From: Stigmatella ashevillena
Lineage (GTDB): Bacteria; Myxococcota; Myxococcia; Myxococcales; Myxococcaceae
Length of the DNA: 64,000 bases
Assembly: GCF_028368975.1 (NCBI RefSeq)
Contig: NZ_JAQNDM010000002.1
Span: 8,488,425-8,552,424 of the forward strand
Reading direction: 5' to 3'
Within the stretch, counting starts at the first letter, position 1. Each line of letters begins with the position of its first letter. Below, piece by piece: positions 17,837-26,100 of this stretch. The notes under the pieces were generated by a model. It saw only the letters and a program-made list of their open reading frames with translations. It did not search any database and was not told where the DNA came from. Made by a program: the position numbers and the translations under genes.

Positions 17837-17923
17837 TCGGGGACACGGGAATCGAACCCGTAATGAGGCTTGCGCCTCGCCAGCGTGCAAGGCTGGTGCG
17901 TCTGCCAGTTCCGCCAGTCCAAG
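17837..17923 (-). tRNA. Class II tRNA, Leu-like body with UGC (Ala) anticodon
   Basis: The 87-nt minus-strand sequence folds as a tRNA with a long variable arm. The D-arm is GCG-GAACTGGCAGA-CGC. The anticodon stem CCAGC/GCTGG has loop CTTGCAC, so anticodon UGC. The variable stem is GAGGC-GCAA-GCCTC and the T-arm ACGGG-TTCGATT-CCCGT. The D-arm, class II variable arm and A73 match tRNA-Leu, while UGC reads the alanine codon GCA. The acceptor stem (CTTGGAC/GTCCCCG) has two T-C mismatches at pairs 2-71 and 3-70. The G3-U70 pair needed by AlaRS is absent, and the 3' end is CAA rather than encoded CCA. It may be a decayed or an altered-specificity tRNA. Confidence 0.7.
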
Positions 17924-17947
17924 AACAACGTAATGCCGGAACGGCGG

Positions 17948-18345
17948 ATGTCAACAGCGGCAAGCGCCCCATGCGGAGCGCACGTAAAGGGGGGCGGCTT
18001 CTGCGAGTAGTGCGGTTACGGCTTCAAGGTTGGCAGCGGCATTCTCCGCAGATGCGAAGGCATAACGCATCTGGGAATCCTTGGTCCCATCAAGACTCTG
18101 TTGGGCGCACCTTAGTTCCACCTCGGCGCGCATGAGTCTCGCCGCTAGGTCTCTCCATTGAGCATCACCCGTAGGAATCTCTCTGGAGGTTTTGGTGGAG
18201 ATTTTCTCGGGAGCACCTCGTGACGCTCGCGGCCGTTTTTTCCCCCCTGTACCCCTCGGGGGAGTGGCCCTTGTTGAATGTTGCTGTCCACCCTCGCCCC
18301 AGTGGCGGGGAGTTTTTGTCGTCTTTGGGGTCTTGACGTATTGCA
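17948..18345 (-). CDS. Small basic element protein whose ORF crosses the att core
   Basis: In the integrated state the frame can start at GTG inside the core (18345-18343). It ends at 17948-17950 or nearby after about 130 residues. The N-terminal part is KTPKTTKTP-like and basic (TGGKKRPRAS), and the C-terminal half is a plausible helical domain (RDLAARLMRAEVELRCAQQ, then NLEAVTALLAEAA). In the excised circle the same frame extends across attP to an ATG at 12947-12945 (start MGSRSPLHVDV). Integration would therefore remove its native start and leader. The KTPK style links it to the tail of the other element protein. The existence of a product is inferred. Confidence 0.4.
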
Positions 18346-19002
18346 CATGAGGACATTGTGACCCCCCGCGGCGGCCAGCTCGAGCGCCAGCTTCAGGTCC
18401 GGCTGTCCGCGCACATCCGCCATGTCGAGGGGCGGAGGCCCCCGAGGGGCTTCCCGTAAAGCCGCCTGGCGCGAGTAGGGGGTGAGCGGGTGGGCACCGG
18501 TGAGGTGCTCGACGGCTTCGCGCAAATGGCGGACCGGAAGCACCTGGATGCCCTCCATCAGCGCGGCTTCGGCCGCGTTGGCGGTGGGCACCATGACTCC
18601 CTCGAAGCCTCCGTTTCGTGCGGCCACCGCCAGCGGCAGGACGCCCTTGATGGGCTTCACCCATCCGTCCAGCGACAGCTCTCCTCCGAAGAGGTAGCGC
18701 CCCAGGGGCTCTTCCTCCATGAGCCGTGCCGCGGCCAGCACCCCCAACGCGATGGGGAGCTCGAAAGCCGCGCCTTCCTTGCGAATGTCGGCGGGGGCCA
18801 GGTTCACGGTGATGCGTTTCTGGGGAAGCTCGAATCCCGTGTTCTTCAAGGCTGAGACGACGCGCACCTTCGATTCGCGCACGGCCCCGTCCGGCAGACC
18901 CACGACATTGAAGTAGGGAAGGCCCAGTGCCATGTCCACCTCACACTCCACCACCACCGCGTCGATGCCCATCAACGCGCCGGACCTCACCCTTGCCAGC
19001 AT
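18145..19002 (-). pseudogene. comM: comM, 5' fragment with element-encoded tail
   Basis: The ATG at 19002 has a strong GGAGGT 5 nt upstream and begins the standard ComM N-terminus (MLARVRSGALMG). The host part codes 218 residues: the Lon-protease-like/ChlI domain, ending in GGHNVL just before Walker A. Translation then runs 69 codons (including the core) into the element and stops at 18145. The product would be 285 residues without any ATPase domain, so ComM activity should be lost. The 3' part is at 11972-12919. Confidence 0.9.
18327..18368. other. attR junction of the integrative element
   Basis: The element arm runs from GGGGTCT (18327-18333) to the core GCACAT (18343-18348), followed by host comM (GAGGACATTGTGACC). 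With attL this defines attP as a 48-bp imperfect dyad when the circle is closed. Confidence 0.75.
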
Positions 19003-19162
19003 CACCACCTCCGGGTTGCTGGTGGGGTAGATAGCAACCCGCGTACCAATCCCCCCCGCCAGGAGAACCCGTGTCCGCCGTCCGTGAACGGGGATGGTCC
19101 ATCCACCCGTGGGATGGGGGGGGCGGGCAAAGTGCAGAGGGGTTGGGTAGTCTCCGCCTCGC

Positions 19163-19813
19163 ATGGACGACACTTCGCCTCAAGACACCGCGTCGAGCCG
19201 CTTCCGCATCCGCCGCGCCGATCGGCTCCGGGCGCAACGGGTCAAGCGCTCCTATACCGTCTTCCGCTTCTGGCTCTACGGAATGGTGGGGATCTCCTCG
19301 GAGATTTTCTTCTACAACTTCGTTCGCATTGCCCGGGACATCCCGCTGCTCGAGGCGCTGTTTCGCTTCCGCTGGCAGGTCGACGAGCGGCTTCCGCTCA
19401 ATGACATCTGGGACACGCCCGCGATCGCCGCCTACGGCCAGTGCTCACTGTGGATGTTCGCCGTCTACGGCATCGCGTCGCTCTTCTTCATCGAGCCGCT
19501 CTTCCGGCGGCTGGTGCGCCAGCACCTGATGGTGCGCGCCGCCGCGTATGGCACCGTCATCCTGCTCTTCGAGGGCGTGTGCGGCGCGCTCCTGCATCAG
19601 CTGACGGGCTATCGCATCTGGTACTACGCGGATGCAGGGGCGATCCTCTGGGGGATGACGTCCCTCTACATCCTGCCCATCTGGATGGTGACGGGCCTGC
19701 TGACGGAGCGTATCTACAGGGAGTTGATGGACCCGGCCCTCTTGGAGGCCTTCGAGTCGCCACTGCCCACCACCACGGAGGAGACCGAGGCCTCCTTCCA
19801 GCTGATCCGGTAG
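19163..19813 (+). CDS. Membrane protein, TMEM229/ABC-type IV-like
   Basis: A 216-residue protein with a basic N-terminus and four or more hydrophobic helices. The segment GYRIWYYADAGAILWGMTSL resembles the TMEM229 / PF06541 signature, in which G-x-LWDY is followed by a helix. The function of that family in bacteria is unknown. The gene runs 100 bp into the 3' end of the convergent DUF2378 gene. The assignment to the family is tentative. Confidence 0.5.
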   Translation: MDDTSPQDTASSRFRIRRADRLRAQRVKRSYTVFRFWLYGMVGISSEIFFYNFVRIARDIPLLEALFRFRWQVDERLPLNDIWDTPAIAAYGQCSLWMFAVYGIASLFFIEPLFRRLVRQHLMVRAAAYGTVILLFEGVCGALLHQLTGYRIWYYADAGAILWGMTSLYILPIWMVTGLLTERIYRELMDPALLEAFESPLPTTTEETEASFQLIR

Positions 19814-20337
19814 GTGCAGCCGTGGCCGTCGTGGCCAGTGGGCTCGACGCGGATGTTCTGAGCCCCTGCCACGCGAAGCCCGGCATGGATGATGCCGGCG
19901 GTGAAGGAGGGCAGGGCGCCCACCTCATTCATCCACAGCTCGAACTGGGCGGGGGCCAGCTCGGTCAGGCGAGACTCGGTGTAATTGTTCCCCGCCCGGA
20001 AGCTCTGCGTTGCACGGGCCAGCGCACGCCGGGGGCCCAGCACGCGCAGCAGGGACAACACGGCGCGCCCCAGCATCGTCTCCCGGAAGCCCTCGATGTA
20101 GAGCTCTCCGAGCTTGAAGGCGCCTTCTTCCAGGGGAATGCCCGCGTACAGCTCGTCCGTGGCGATGCGCAGAAACGTCATCCAGGACTGGAAGGAGTAG
20201 GCGGGCTTGAGCTTCTGATCGACGTCCAGGCCTGCCTGGCGCAGACGGGCCTTGCAGTCGGGCTTCAAGCGTCCGGCGAGCGCCCGGAGAAAGAGCGCTT
20301 CGATGGTCTGCTCGAAGATCAGGAGCTCGTCGGCCAT
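19714..20337 (-). CDS. DUF2378 (TIGR02265) family protein
   Basis: A 207-residue member of a family expanded in Myxococcales. It shows the typical DIDQK/DVDQKLKPAYS region, the WMTFLRI helix, LGELYIEGFRETMLGRA and the closing YRISW. The fold resembles haem-NO-binding or V4R-type ligand domains, but the role is unknown. The Met of MADELLIFEQ is the start. After YRISW a 25-30 residue Ser/Val/Gly-rich tail extends into the neighbouring convergent gene. Confidence 0.8.
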   Translation of the reverse strand: MADELLIFEQTIEALFLRALAGRLKPDCKARLRQAGLDVDQKLKPAYSFQSWMTFLRIATDELYAGIPLEEGAFKLGELYIEGFRETMLGRAVLSLLRVLGPRRALARATQSFRAGNNYTESRLTELAPAQFELWMNEVGALPSFTAGIIHAGLRVAGAQNIRVEPTGHDGHGCTYRISWKEASVSSVVVGSGDSKASKRAGSINSL

Positions 20338-20386
20338 GTGGTGACCACTGTAGCCGACGAGCCCCGGAATGTGAATCGGACCCGTA

Positions 20387-20905
20387 CTAAGGAGTAGGAG
20401 GGGGGGGAGGCGGAATAGCATCCGGGGAAACCGGGGCTTCCCCCTCGGCGCCTGGGACGACGGCGCCCTGGGGCAGATCCTCGGTGGCCATGCCCAGCAC
20501 GAAAGCCCCGGCCGCCTTGGCCCCGTCCAGCGCGGCGACGAGGGCACCGTAGTTCGTCTTGTCGGTGGCCATGAAGAAGACGATCCGCTCTTCCTTCGGC
20601 TTGGCGGCCAGCATGCGCTTCAGCCGCGTGACGTAGTCGTCGGGGCTGGCCATCTGCTCGGCGTTGATCTTGATTTTGCCGGTCTCGTCGAGCTGCACCA
20701 CGAGCTGGTCCGGATTCTCGGGCGGAGGCGTGTTCTCCACCTCCGTCTCTGGCACCCGTACCTCGATGTCCTTCTCGAGCAGGGGCGTCACCACCATGAA
20801 GATGATGAGCAGCACGAGCACCACGTCCACCAGAGGGGTGACGTTGATGTCCGAGTTGGGCGCGCTCTGAGGCTTGACCCACTGCCGTTGTTTGTGTGCG
20901 GCCAT
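20387..20905 (-). CDS. ExbD/TolR family biopolymer transporter (second copy)
   Basis: A 172-residue protein with one N-terminal membrane helix containing the proton-path Asp (INVTPLVDVVLVLLIIFMV). A periplasmic domain and a Pro-rich end follow. ExbD works with ExbB to convert proton flow into movement of TonB. It starts 3 bp after the stop of the other exbD, in the order tonB-exbB-exbD-exbD. The C-terminal poly-Pro extension is unusual for ExbD. Confidence 0.9.
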   Translation of the reverse strand: MAAHKQRQWVKPQSAPNSDINVTPLVDVVLVLLIIFMVVTPLLEKDIEVRVPETEVENTPPPENPDQLVVQLDETGKIKINAEQMASPDDYVTRLKRMLAAKPKEERIVFFMATDKTNYGALVAALDGAKAAGAFVLGMATEDLPQGAVVPGAEGEAPVSPDAIPPPPPPTP

Positions 20906-20907
20906 GG

Positions 20908-21321
20908 TTATTCCTTCAGCTCCTCGACGCCGAGCGCGATGCTCTTGGCCTGTGCCTTGCGGGCGATGTCCATCACCCGGCGCACGTCGCCGACATCCAA
21001 CGTGTTGTCACCCTTGAGGAGGATCTTCCGGCCGGGCGTCTTGCCGAGTTCCTCGCGCAGCTTGGTCTCCAACCCCGCCGCGTCGAACTCGTCATTCTCC
21101 AGGAACGTCTTCTTGTCCGGCGTGACGGACAGGATCAGCGGATCCGAGTCCGTCTTGTCCTTCTCGGTGTTCTGCGCCTTGGGCAGCGTCACGGACTTGC
21201 CGCGCTGGAGCATGGGCGTGATCACCATGAAGATGATGAGGAGCACGAGCACCACGTCCACCAAGGGCGTGACGTTGATCTCGTTCTTGATCCCCTTGTT
21301 GGGGCCTACTGCCATTCCCAT
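20908..21321 (-). CDS. ExbD/TolR family biopolymer transporter (first copy)
   Basis: A 137-residue ExbD with the same INVTPLVDVVLVLLIIFMV membrane segment (Asp near residue 23) and a compact periplasmic domain (RKILLKGDNTLDVGDVRR). Two ExbD paralogues following one ExbB is a common myxobacterial arrangement, and they may form mixed dimers inside the ExbB pentamer. Confidence 0.92.
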   Translation of the reverse strand: MGMAVGPNKGIKNEINVTPLVDVVLVLLIIFMVITPMLQRGKSVTLPKAQNTEKDKTDSDPLILSVTPDKKTFLENDEFDAAGLETKLREELGKTPGRKILLKGDNTLDVGDVRRVMDIARKAQAKSIALGVEELKE

Positions 21322-21402
21322 GAGTGCACCTGGAACTCCCGGCAGGGAGCTTGGAGGAAGGGGGCCCGCCTGGAACAGGCGGGCCTGCCAACACGGCTCG
21401 GA

Positions 21403-22089
21403 TCAGGCCGACGGGGAGTGGGAGGCGGCCCCACCGGTCAGCTGCCGGGCCACCACGTCGAGGAACTCGTTGGACGACTCGGAGATGTCCACCGAGCGTG
21501 CATCCACCCAGCCCTGCAGGAAGTTGTAGGCCATCACCGCGGGGATGGCCACCAGCAGGCCGAACGCCGTGGTGATGAGCGCCTCGGCGATACCGGCCGA
21601 GATGGTTCCCAGACCGCCCGAGCCCGCTTCCGCCATGAGCTGGAAGGCGTTCACGATGCCCATCGTGGTGCCGAGCAGACCGACGAACGGCGCCGTCGAG
21701 CCCACCGTGGCCAGCACGCCCAGGCCGCGCTTGAGGCTTTGCACCTCACGCTGCGCCTGACGCTCCAGGGCGCGCGCCACGGACTCCACGGCCACGTCCT
21801 TGTTGCTGGGGCTGATCTTGTAGGCCGTCAGACCCGAGTTGATGACGCGGCCCAGGTGGCCCACGTCCTTGCCCAGGTTCGTGTTGGCCGCCGCGGTGAG
21901 GTCCCCCTTGGCGAGGATGGCCCCCATCTTCGCGGCGAAGTTCCTGGAGTCAGAGCGCGTCTTGCGGAAGACGAAAATCCGCTCTGCCATGACGACCAAG
22001 GATGCAATCGACATGAATGCCAGGGTGAAGATGATGAAGCGGGCGAAGAGGCCCGTGTGCGCCCAGATATCCGCCAGTGTGAATTGCAT
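21403..22089 (-). CDS. ExbB/TolQ family proton channel
   Basis: A 228-residue MotA/TolQ/ExbB protein with three membrane helices. The conserved block GVLATVGSTAPFVGLLGTTM and the third helix AEALITTAFGLLVAIPAVMAYNF are both present. It forms the pentameric channel around ExbD. It lies 70 bp after tonB in the same operon. Confidence 0.93.
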   Translation of the reverse strand: MQFTLADIWAHTGLFARFIIFTLAFMSIASLVVMAERIFVFRKTRSDSRNFAAKMGAILAKGDLTAAANTNLGKDVGHLGRVINSGLTAYKISPSNKDVAVESVARALERQAQREVQSLKRGLGVLATVGSTAPFVGLLGTTMGIVNAFQLMAEAGSGGLGTISAGIAEALITTAFGLLVAIPAVMAYNFLQGWVDARSVDISESSNEFLDVVARQLTGGAASHSPSA

Positions 22090-22161
22090 GGTTGTAGGAG
22101 CGCTCCTCCTCGAGCGCGGGGGAAAGGACAGGTGACGACAAGGGACAGGGCCGCTGCGGTG

Positions 22162-22914
22162 CTAGCGCGGCATCGAGAGCTTGATGTTGAAGGTGTAGTC
22201 GACCTGGACGGGGCGGCCCTGGAAGGTCACCGGCTTGTAGCGCTGGGCATACAGCGCGTCCAGAACCGACTGCTCCATGTGGGGCAGGGGCTTGATGATG
22301 CGGCACTTCTCGACCTTGCCCTCGGTGGTGATGACGCACTTGACGATCATCAACCCCTGAACGCGGGCCTCCAGGGCCTCACGCGTATACTGCGGCTGAG
22401 GACCCGACACCTTCTCGGGCCGCGTCATGCCCGCGCCGAACGGCAGCACGTCCGTCCCGGTCCCGCCCACCTGGCCTCCCAGGACACCGCCCAGCACGCC
22501 ACCGACGACACCGCCCACCACACCGCCGGCCACGCCCCCCTCGACGCCGCCTTCGACGGCCTCTTCGGTCGGCTCCTCGGGCGCGGGCGGCTCCTCCACG
22601 GGCTCCTGCTCGGGCGGCTTCTCCTGAGGGATTTCCTTGGGCTGAACGATGACGTCGGGCTTCTTGACGGGCTTCTTGGGAGTGGTCTTCGGCTTGGAGG
22701 CGGCGGGAGGGGGAGGCGGCGGCGGGGGAGGCGGGGGAGGCGCCATCGCGGCCTTGAAGGTGACTTCCACCTCTTTTTCCTCGAGCGGTGGCGGCCGGGT
22801 GGAGAGATAGATCGCCACACCGAAGAGGGCCACGTGCAGCACCACGGAGACTACGGCTCCGGTGCCGAACCGGCCTCTGGGGCCGGCTCCGCGGTCAAGG
22901 ACAGAGTCGAACAT
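22162..22914 (-). CDS. TonB family energy transducer
   Basis: A 250-residue TonB. One N-terminal membrane helix (VVSVVLHVALFGVAIYL, with the His expected for ExbB contact) is followed by a 12-residue poly-Pro run and Lys-Pro/Glu-Pro repeats. A Gly-Gly-Val repeat linker follows (near residues 120-150), then the C-terminal beta-alpha-beta domain (VQGLMIVKCVITTEGKV, YKPVTFQGRPVQVDYTF). It spans the periplasm and energises outer-membrane receptors. The receptor gene is immediately divergent, which suggests a dedicated partnership. Confidence 0.92.
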   Translation of the reverse strand: MFDSVLDRGAGPRGRFGTGAVVSVVLHVALFGVAIYLSTRPPPLEEKEVEVTFKAAMAPPPPPPPPPPPPAASKPKTTPKKPVKKPDVIVQPKEIPQEKPPEQEPVEEPPAPEEPTEEAVEGGVEGGVAGGVVGGVVGGVLGGVLGGQVGGTGTDVLPFGAGMTRPEKVSGPQPQYTREALEARVQGLMIVKCVITTEGKVEKCRIIKPLPHMEQSVLDALYAQRYKPVTFQGRPVQVDYTFNIKLSMPR

Positions 22915-23084
22915 TCGCGATCACTCCTCAGTTACCGATGCGACCCCAGGAGAGCCCCGGCCGCTTCGCCTGATCAAAGGCGTGCTACCATACAGAAATG
23001 CAGTCCGGGTTCAAGCAAGGGACGTCCAGGAGTTGACGGCCGCTGCGGTGCCAACCCCCTCGGTCTCCAGCAAGCAACCATTTG

Positions 23085-23112
23085 TTGACAACTTGCCGGC
23101 CTCAAGTATTTT
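23085..23112 (+). promoter_or_regulatory. Sigma-70 type promoter for the Oar-like receptor
   Basis: TTGACA at 23085-23090, a 16-bp spacer and TATTTT at 23107-23112 form a strong vegetative promoter. The predicted start is about 40 nt before the receptor ATG, which has GGAGG 8-13 nt upstream. Confidence 0.6.
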
Positions 23113-23159
23113 CCACGACCATTTTTGGTTGCATTCGCCCACCTTGGAGGGGTTCCGGC

Positions 23160-26100
23160 ATGAGATTAACCCGTGTGCTCCGGGAAACCGGAGTTGTGCT
23201 GCTTGCTGGCCTATTGTTTGGGTCAGCGGCCATGGCGCAGTCGAGCGGCGTCATCATCGGTACCGTCGTCAACGCTGATCCTGCTGCGAACAAGGCCTCC
23301 CTGGCAGATGTGGTGGTGACCGCGACGTCGCCTAACCTCCAGGGTGAGCAGACCGTGGTTACCGACGCTCAAGGCCAGTACCGTATTCCCCAGCTGCCTC
23401 CGGGTGTGTACACCCTGCGGTTTGATTCTCAGGGCTACAAGCCCTTCGCCCGCTCGGACATCCAGCTGCGCCTCAACCGCACGATCCGGGTGAACGTGGA
23501 GCTGCTGCCCGAGGCGTTCACCGAGCTCATCGAGCTGACGGGAGCCCCGCCGACGATCGACATCGGCAGCACCACTCAGGGCGTGAACGTGGATCAGGAG
23601 TTCGTCCGGCGCATCGCGGTGAACCGCCCCGGCGGCAAGGGCGGCGCGGCCCGCTCCTTCGACAGCCTCGCGGAGCTCGCTCCTGGCGCGCAGAACGACC
23701 AGTTCGGCGTGTCTGTCAACGGCGCGTCCTCTCCTGAGAACGGCTTCACGGTGGACGGTCTGTCCACCAACGATCCGGCCTTTGGCATCAACGGCAGCGC
23801 GCTGAGCGTCGAGTTCGTGCAGGACGTGAGCATCATCACCGGTGGTTACCTGCCGGAGTTCGGCCGCGCCACGGGCGGCGTCATCAACGCGGTGACCCGC
23901 TCGGGCTCCAATGAGTTCCACGGCTCCGTGTTCGGCAACTGGACCCCGGGCGCCCTGGAAGGCAACCGGACGATCGCCCTCAACGCGGGCTCCGTCATCA
24001 CCGGCAACAACGAGCTGAAGAACCTGGGCGACTTCGGCGCCACCTTGGGCGGCCCGATCATCAAGGACCGGCTGTGGTTCTTCGCCGGTGTCATCCCGTC
24101 CTTCACGCGCTACACCCACACCCGTGGCATCAACTACTACCAGTTCGATGAGGCCGGGGAGCCGATCCTGGATGAGAACGGCGACCAGACGGTGGCGCCC
24201 ATCGAGGGGGCCGAGCGGAAGTACTTCGCGGACTCCCGCAGCATCCAGTACCTGGGCAAGCTGACGTACCTCATCAACCAGGATCACAACCTGGCGGTGT
24301 CCGTCAACGGAACGCCCGCGAGCACGGGTGGCCGGGGCAAGCTGACCATCAATCCCCAGAGCGGCGGTCTGCCCGCTGCCCAGGCGCGCCGTCCGAGCGA
24401 CATCGGGTTGGCGGAGATCACCTCGGGCGCCACGTCCGTGGGCTTGAAGTACGCCGGCTCCTTCATGGAGAAGAAGCTGCTCGTCGACGTGAACGCGGGC
24501 TGGTTCCACCAGGTCGCCTCCACGTTGCCGGTGGACGGCAGCGAAGTGGGTGACATCTACGGGAGTGGGCTGGCGGGCTACGCGATCGCGGATTACGTGA
24601 AGCCCCGCTCGCTGTCGTACTTCGAGAACCTGGGAGCGACCGCGACCGTGTGCGATGCTGCGGACTCCGAGGATCCCATCCGCTGCCCGGTGAACGCCTA
24701 CCGGGTCGGTGGTCCGGGCCTGCTGACCGATGGTTCGCTGAACCGCTACCAGGCCAACGCGAAGGCGACCTACCTGCTGAACGCGCTGGGCAGCCACGTG
24801 TTCAAGGCGGGTGTGGACATCGAACTGCTCGCCTACAACCAGAAGAAGTCCTACAGCGGTGGCGTGGCCTTCGAGGAGCAGGATCTGACGGGCCTCATCG
24901 ACCGTCGGACGGGAGAGACGCTGGATGAGGTGTACGGCTGGTTCGACGGCCGCCGCTACGGCATCCAGACCAGCCCGGACACGGCCCAGGTGCTGCCGTT
25001 CCTGGAGTCCAACACGCGCAGCAACACGATCGGTGGCTTCCTGCAGGACAGCTGGACCATTGCCAACCGCGTCACGCTCAACCTCGGCTTCCGTTACGAT
25101 GTCCAGCAGGTGTACGGCGCGGATGAGAAGCTGGCGCTGGTGCTGCCCAACCAGTGGTCGCCGCGCTTGGGCGCGATCGTGGACCCCCTGGCCAACGGCC
25201 GCATGAAGTTCTTCTTCAACTTCGCCCGCTACTACGAGCAGGTTCCGCTCAACCTGGCGGATCGTCAGTTCCCGCCGGAGAAGCAGTACTACGCTTACCG
25301 CGTCGCCCCCACGACGGAGGGCGGGACGGATGGGTGTGACCCGTCCACGCAGGCAGGACAGCAGTCGGGTTGCGCCAACGAGGACTACGTGGCCGCCACG
25401 CCGGAGAACGGCCGTAACCCGAGCCGCCTGTACGGCGGTGGCAAGTCGGAGCCGACGCCCGTGGATCCGGACCTCAAGCCGCAGTCGTCCAACGAGTATG
25501 TGGTCGGCGGCGAGTACGAGGTCGTGACGAACACCCGCTTCGGTGCCAACTACACGCACCGCAACATGGGAGCCGTCATGGAGGACATGAGCCGTGACAA
25601 CGGCGCCACGTACTTCATCGGTAACCCGGGAGAGGGCTTCGCCGGCGAGTTCCCCAAGGCGCAGCGTGACTACGACGCCGTCACGCTCTACCTGAACCGG
25701 AACTTCTCGAATGGGTGGCTGGCTCAGGCGAGCTACACCTGGTCGCGCCTGTACGGTAACTACCCCGGTCTGTTCCGCCCGGAGACGGGTCAGCTCGACC
25801 CGAACATCACCGCGGACTTCGACCTGATCGAGCTGCTGGACAACCGCACCGGTCTGCTGCCCTTCGACCGGACGCACTCCGTGAAGCTGTTCGGCGCCAA
25901 GGAGATCGTCTTCACCAACGCGTTCTCGGCCAACGTCGGTGTGTCCTACCGCGGCAACTCGGGTACGCCCATCAACTACCTGGGCGCGCACCCCCGCTAC
26001 GGCACGGATGAGGCGTTCATCCTCGAGCGCGGCGCGGGTGGCCGCACCCCGTGGATCAACATCATCGACTCCAACGTGGGTGTGAACTACCGCGTCAGCA

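Larger units (their letters stand above)
12914..18348. mobile_element. 5.4-kb serine-integrase element inserted in comM
   Basis: The element is bounded by a direct repeat of GCACAT (12914-12919 and 18343-18348), as expected for a large serine integrase with a short crossover core. The integrase gene starts 64 bp inside the left end. Removing 5429 bp restores the ComM frame as NVLM-CGPPG without any base change, which defines attB precisely. The element has lower GC and less biased codon use than its surroundings. It carries an XRE regulator, orphan genes, a tRNA and repeats but no visible replication, capsid or conjugation genes. It may be a satellite, a small genomic island, or the remnant of a larger prophage. 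comM is a known insertion target for other elements, such as the AbaR islands of Acinetobacter. Confidence 0.92.

Noticed and set aside
22440-22560. The GGV/ACC-rich repeat in tonB as a CRISPR or satellite array
   Set aside because: The repeat is in frame and encodes the Gly-Gly-Val linker of TonB; there are no spacers.
23223-25991. 922-residue minus-strand frame antisense to the Oar-like receptor
   Set aside because: The sense strand has a complete receptor with signal peptide and terminal Phe; the antisense product is Arg/Val/His-rich with no domains.
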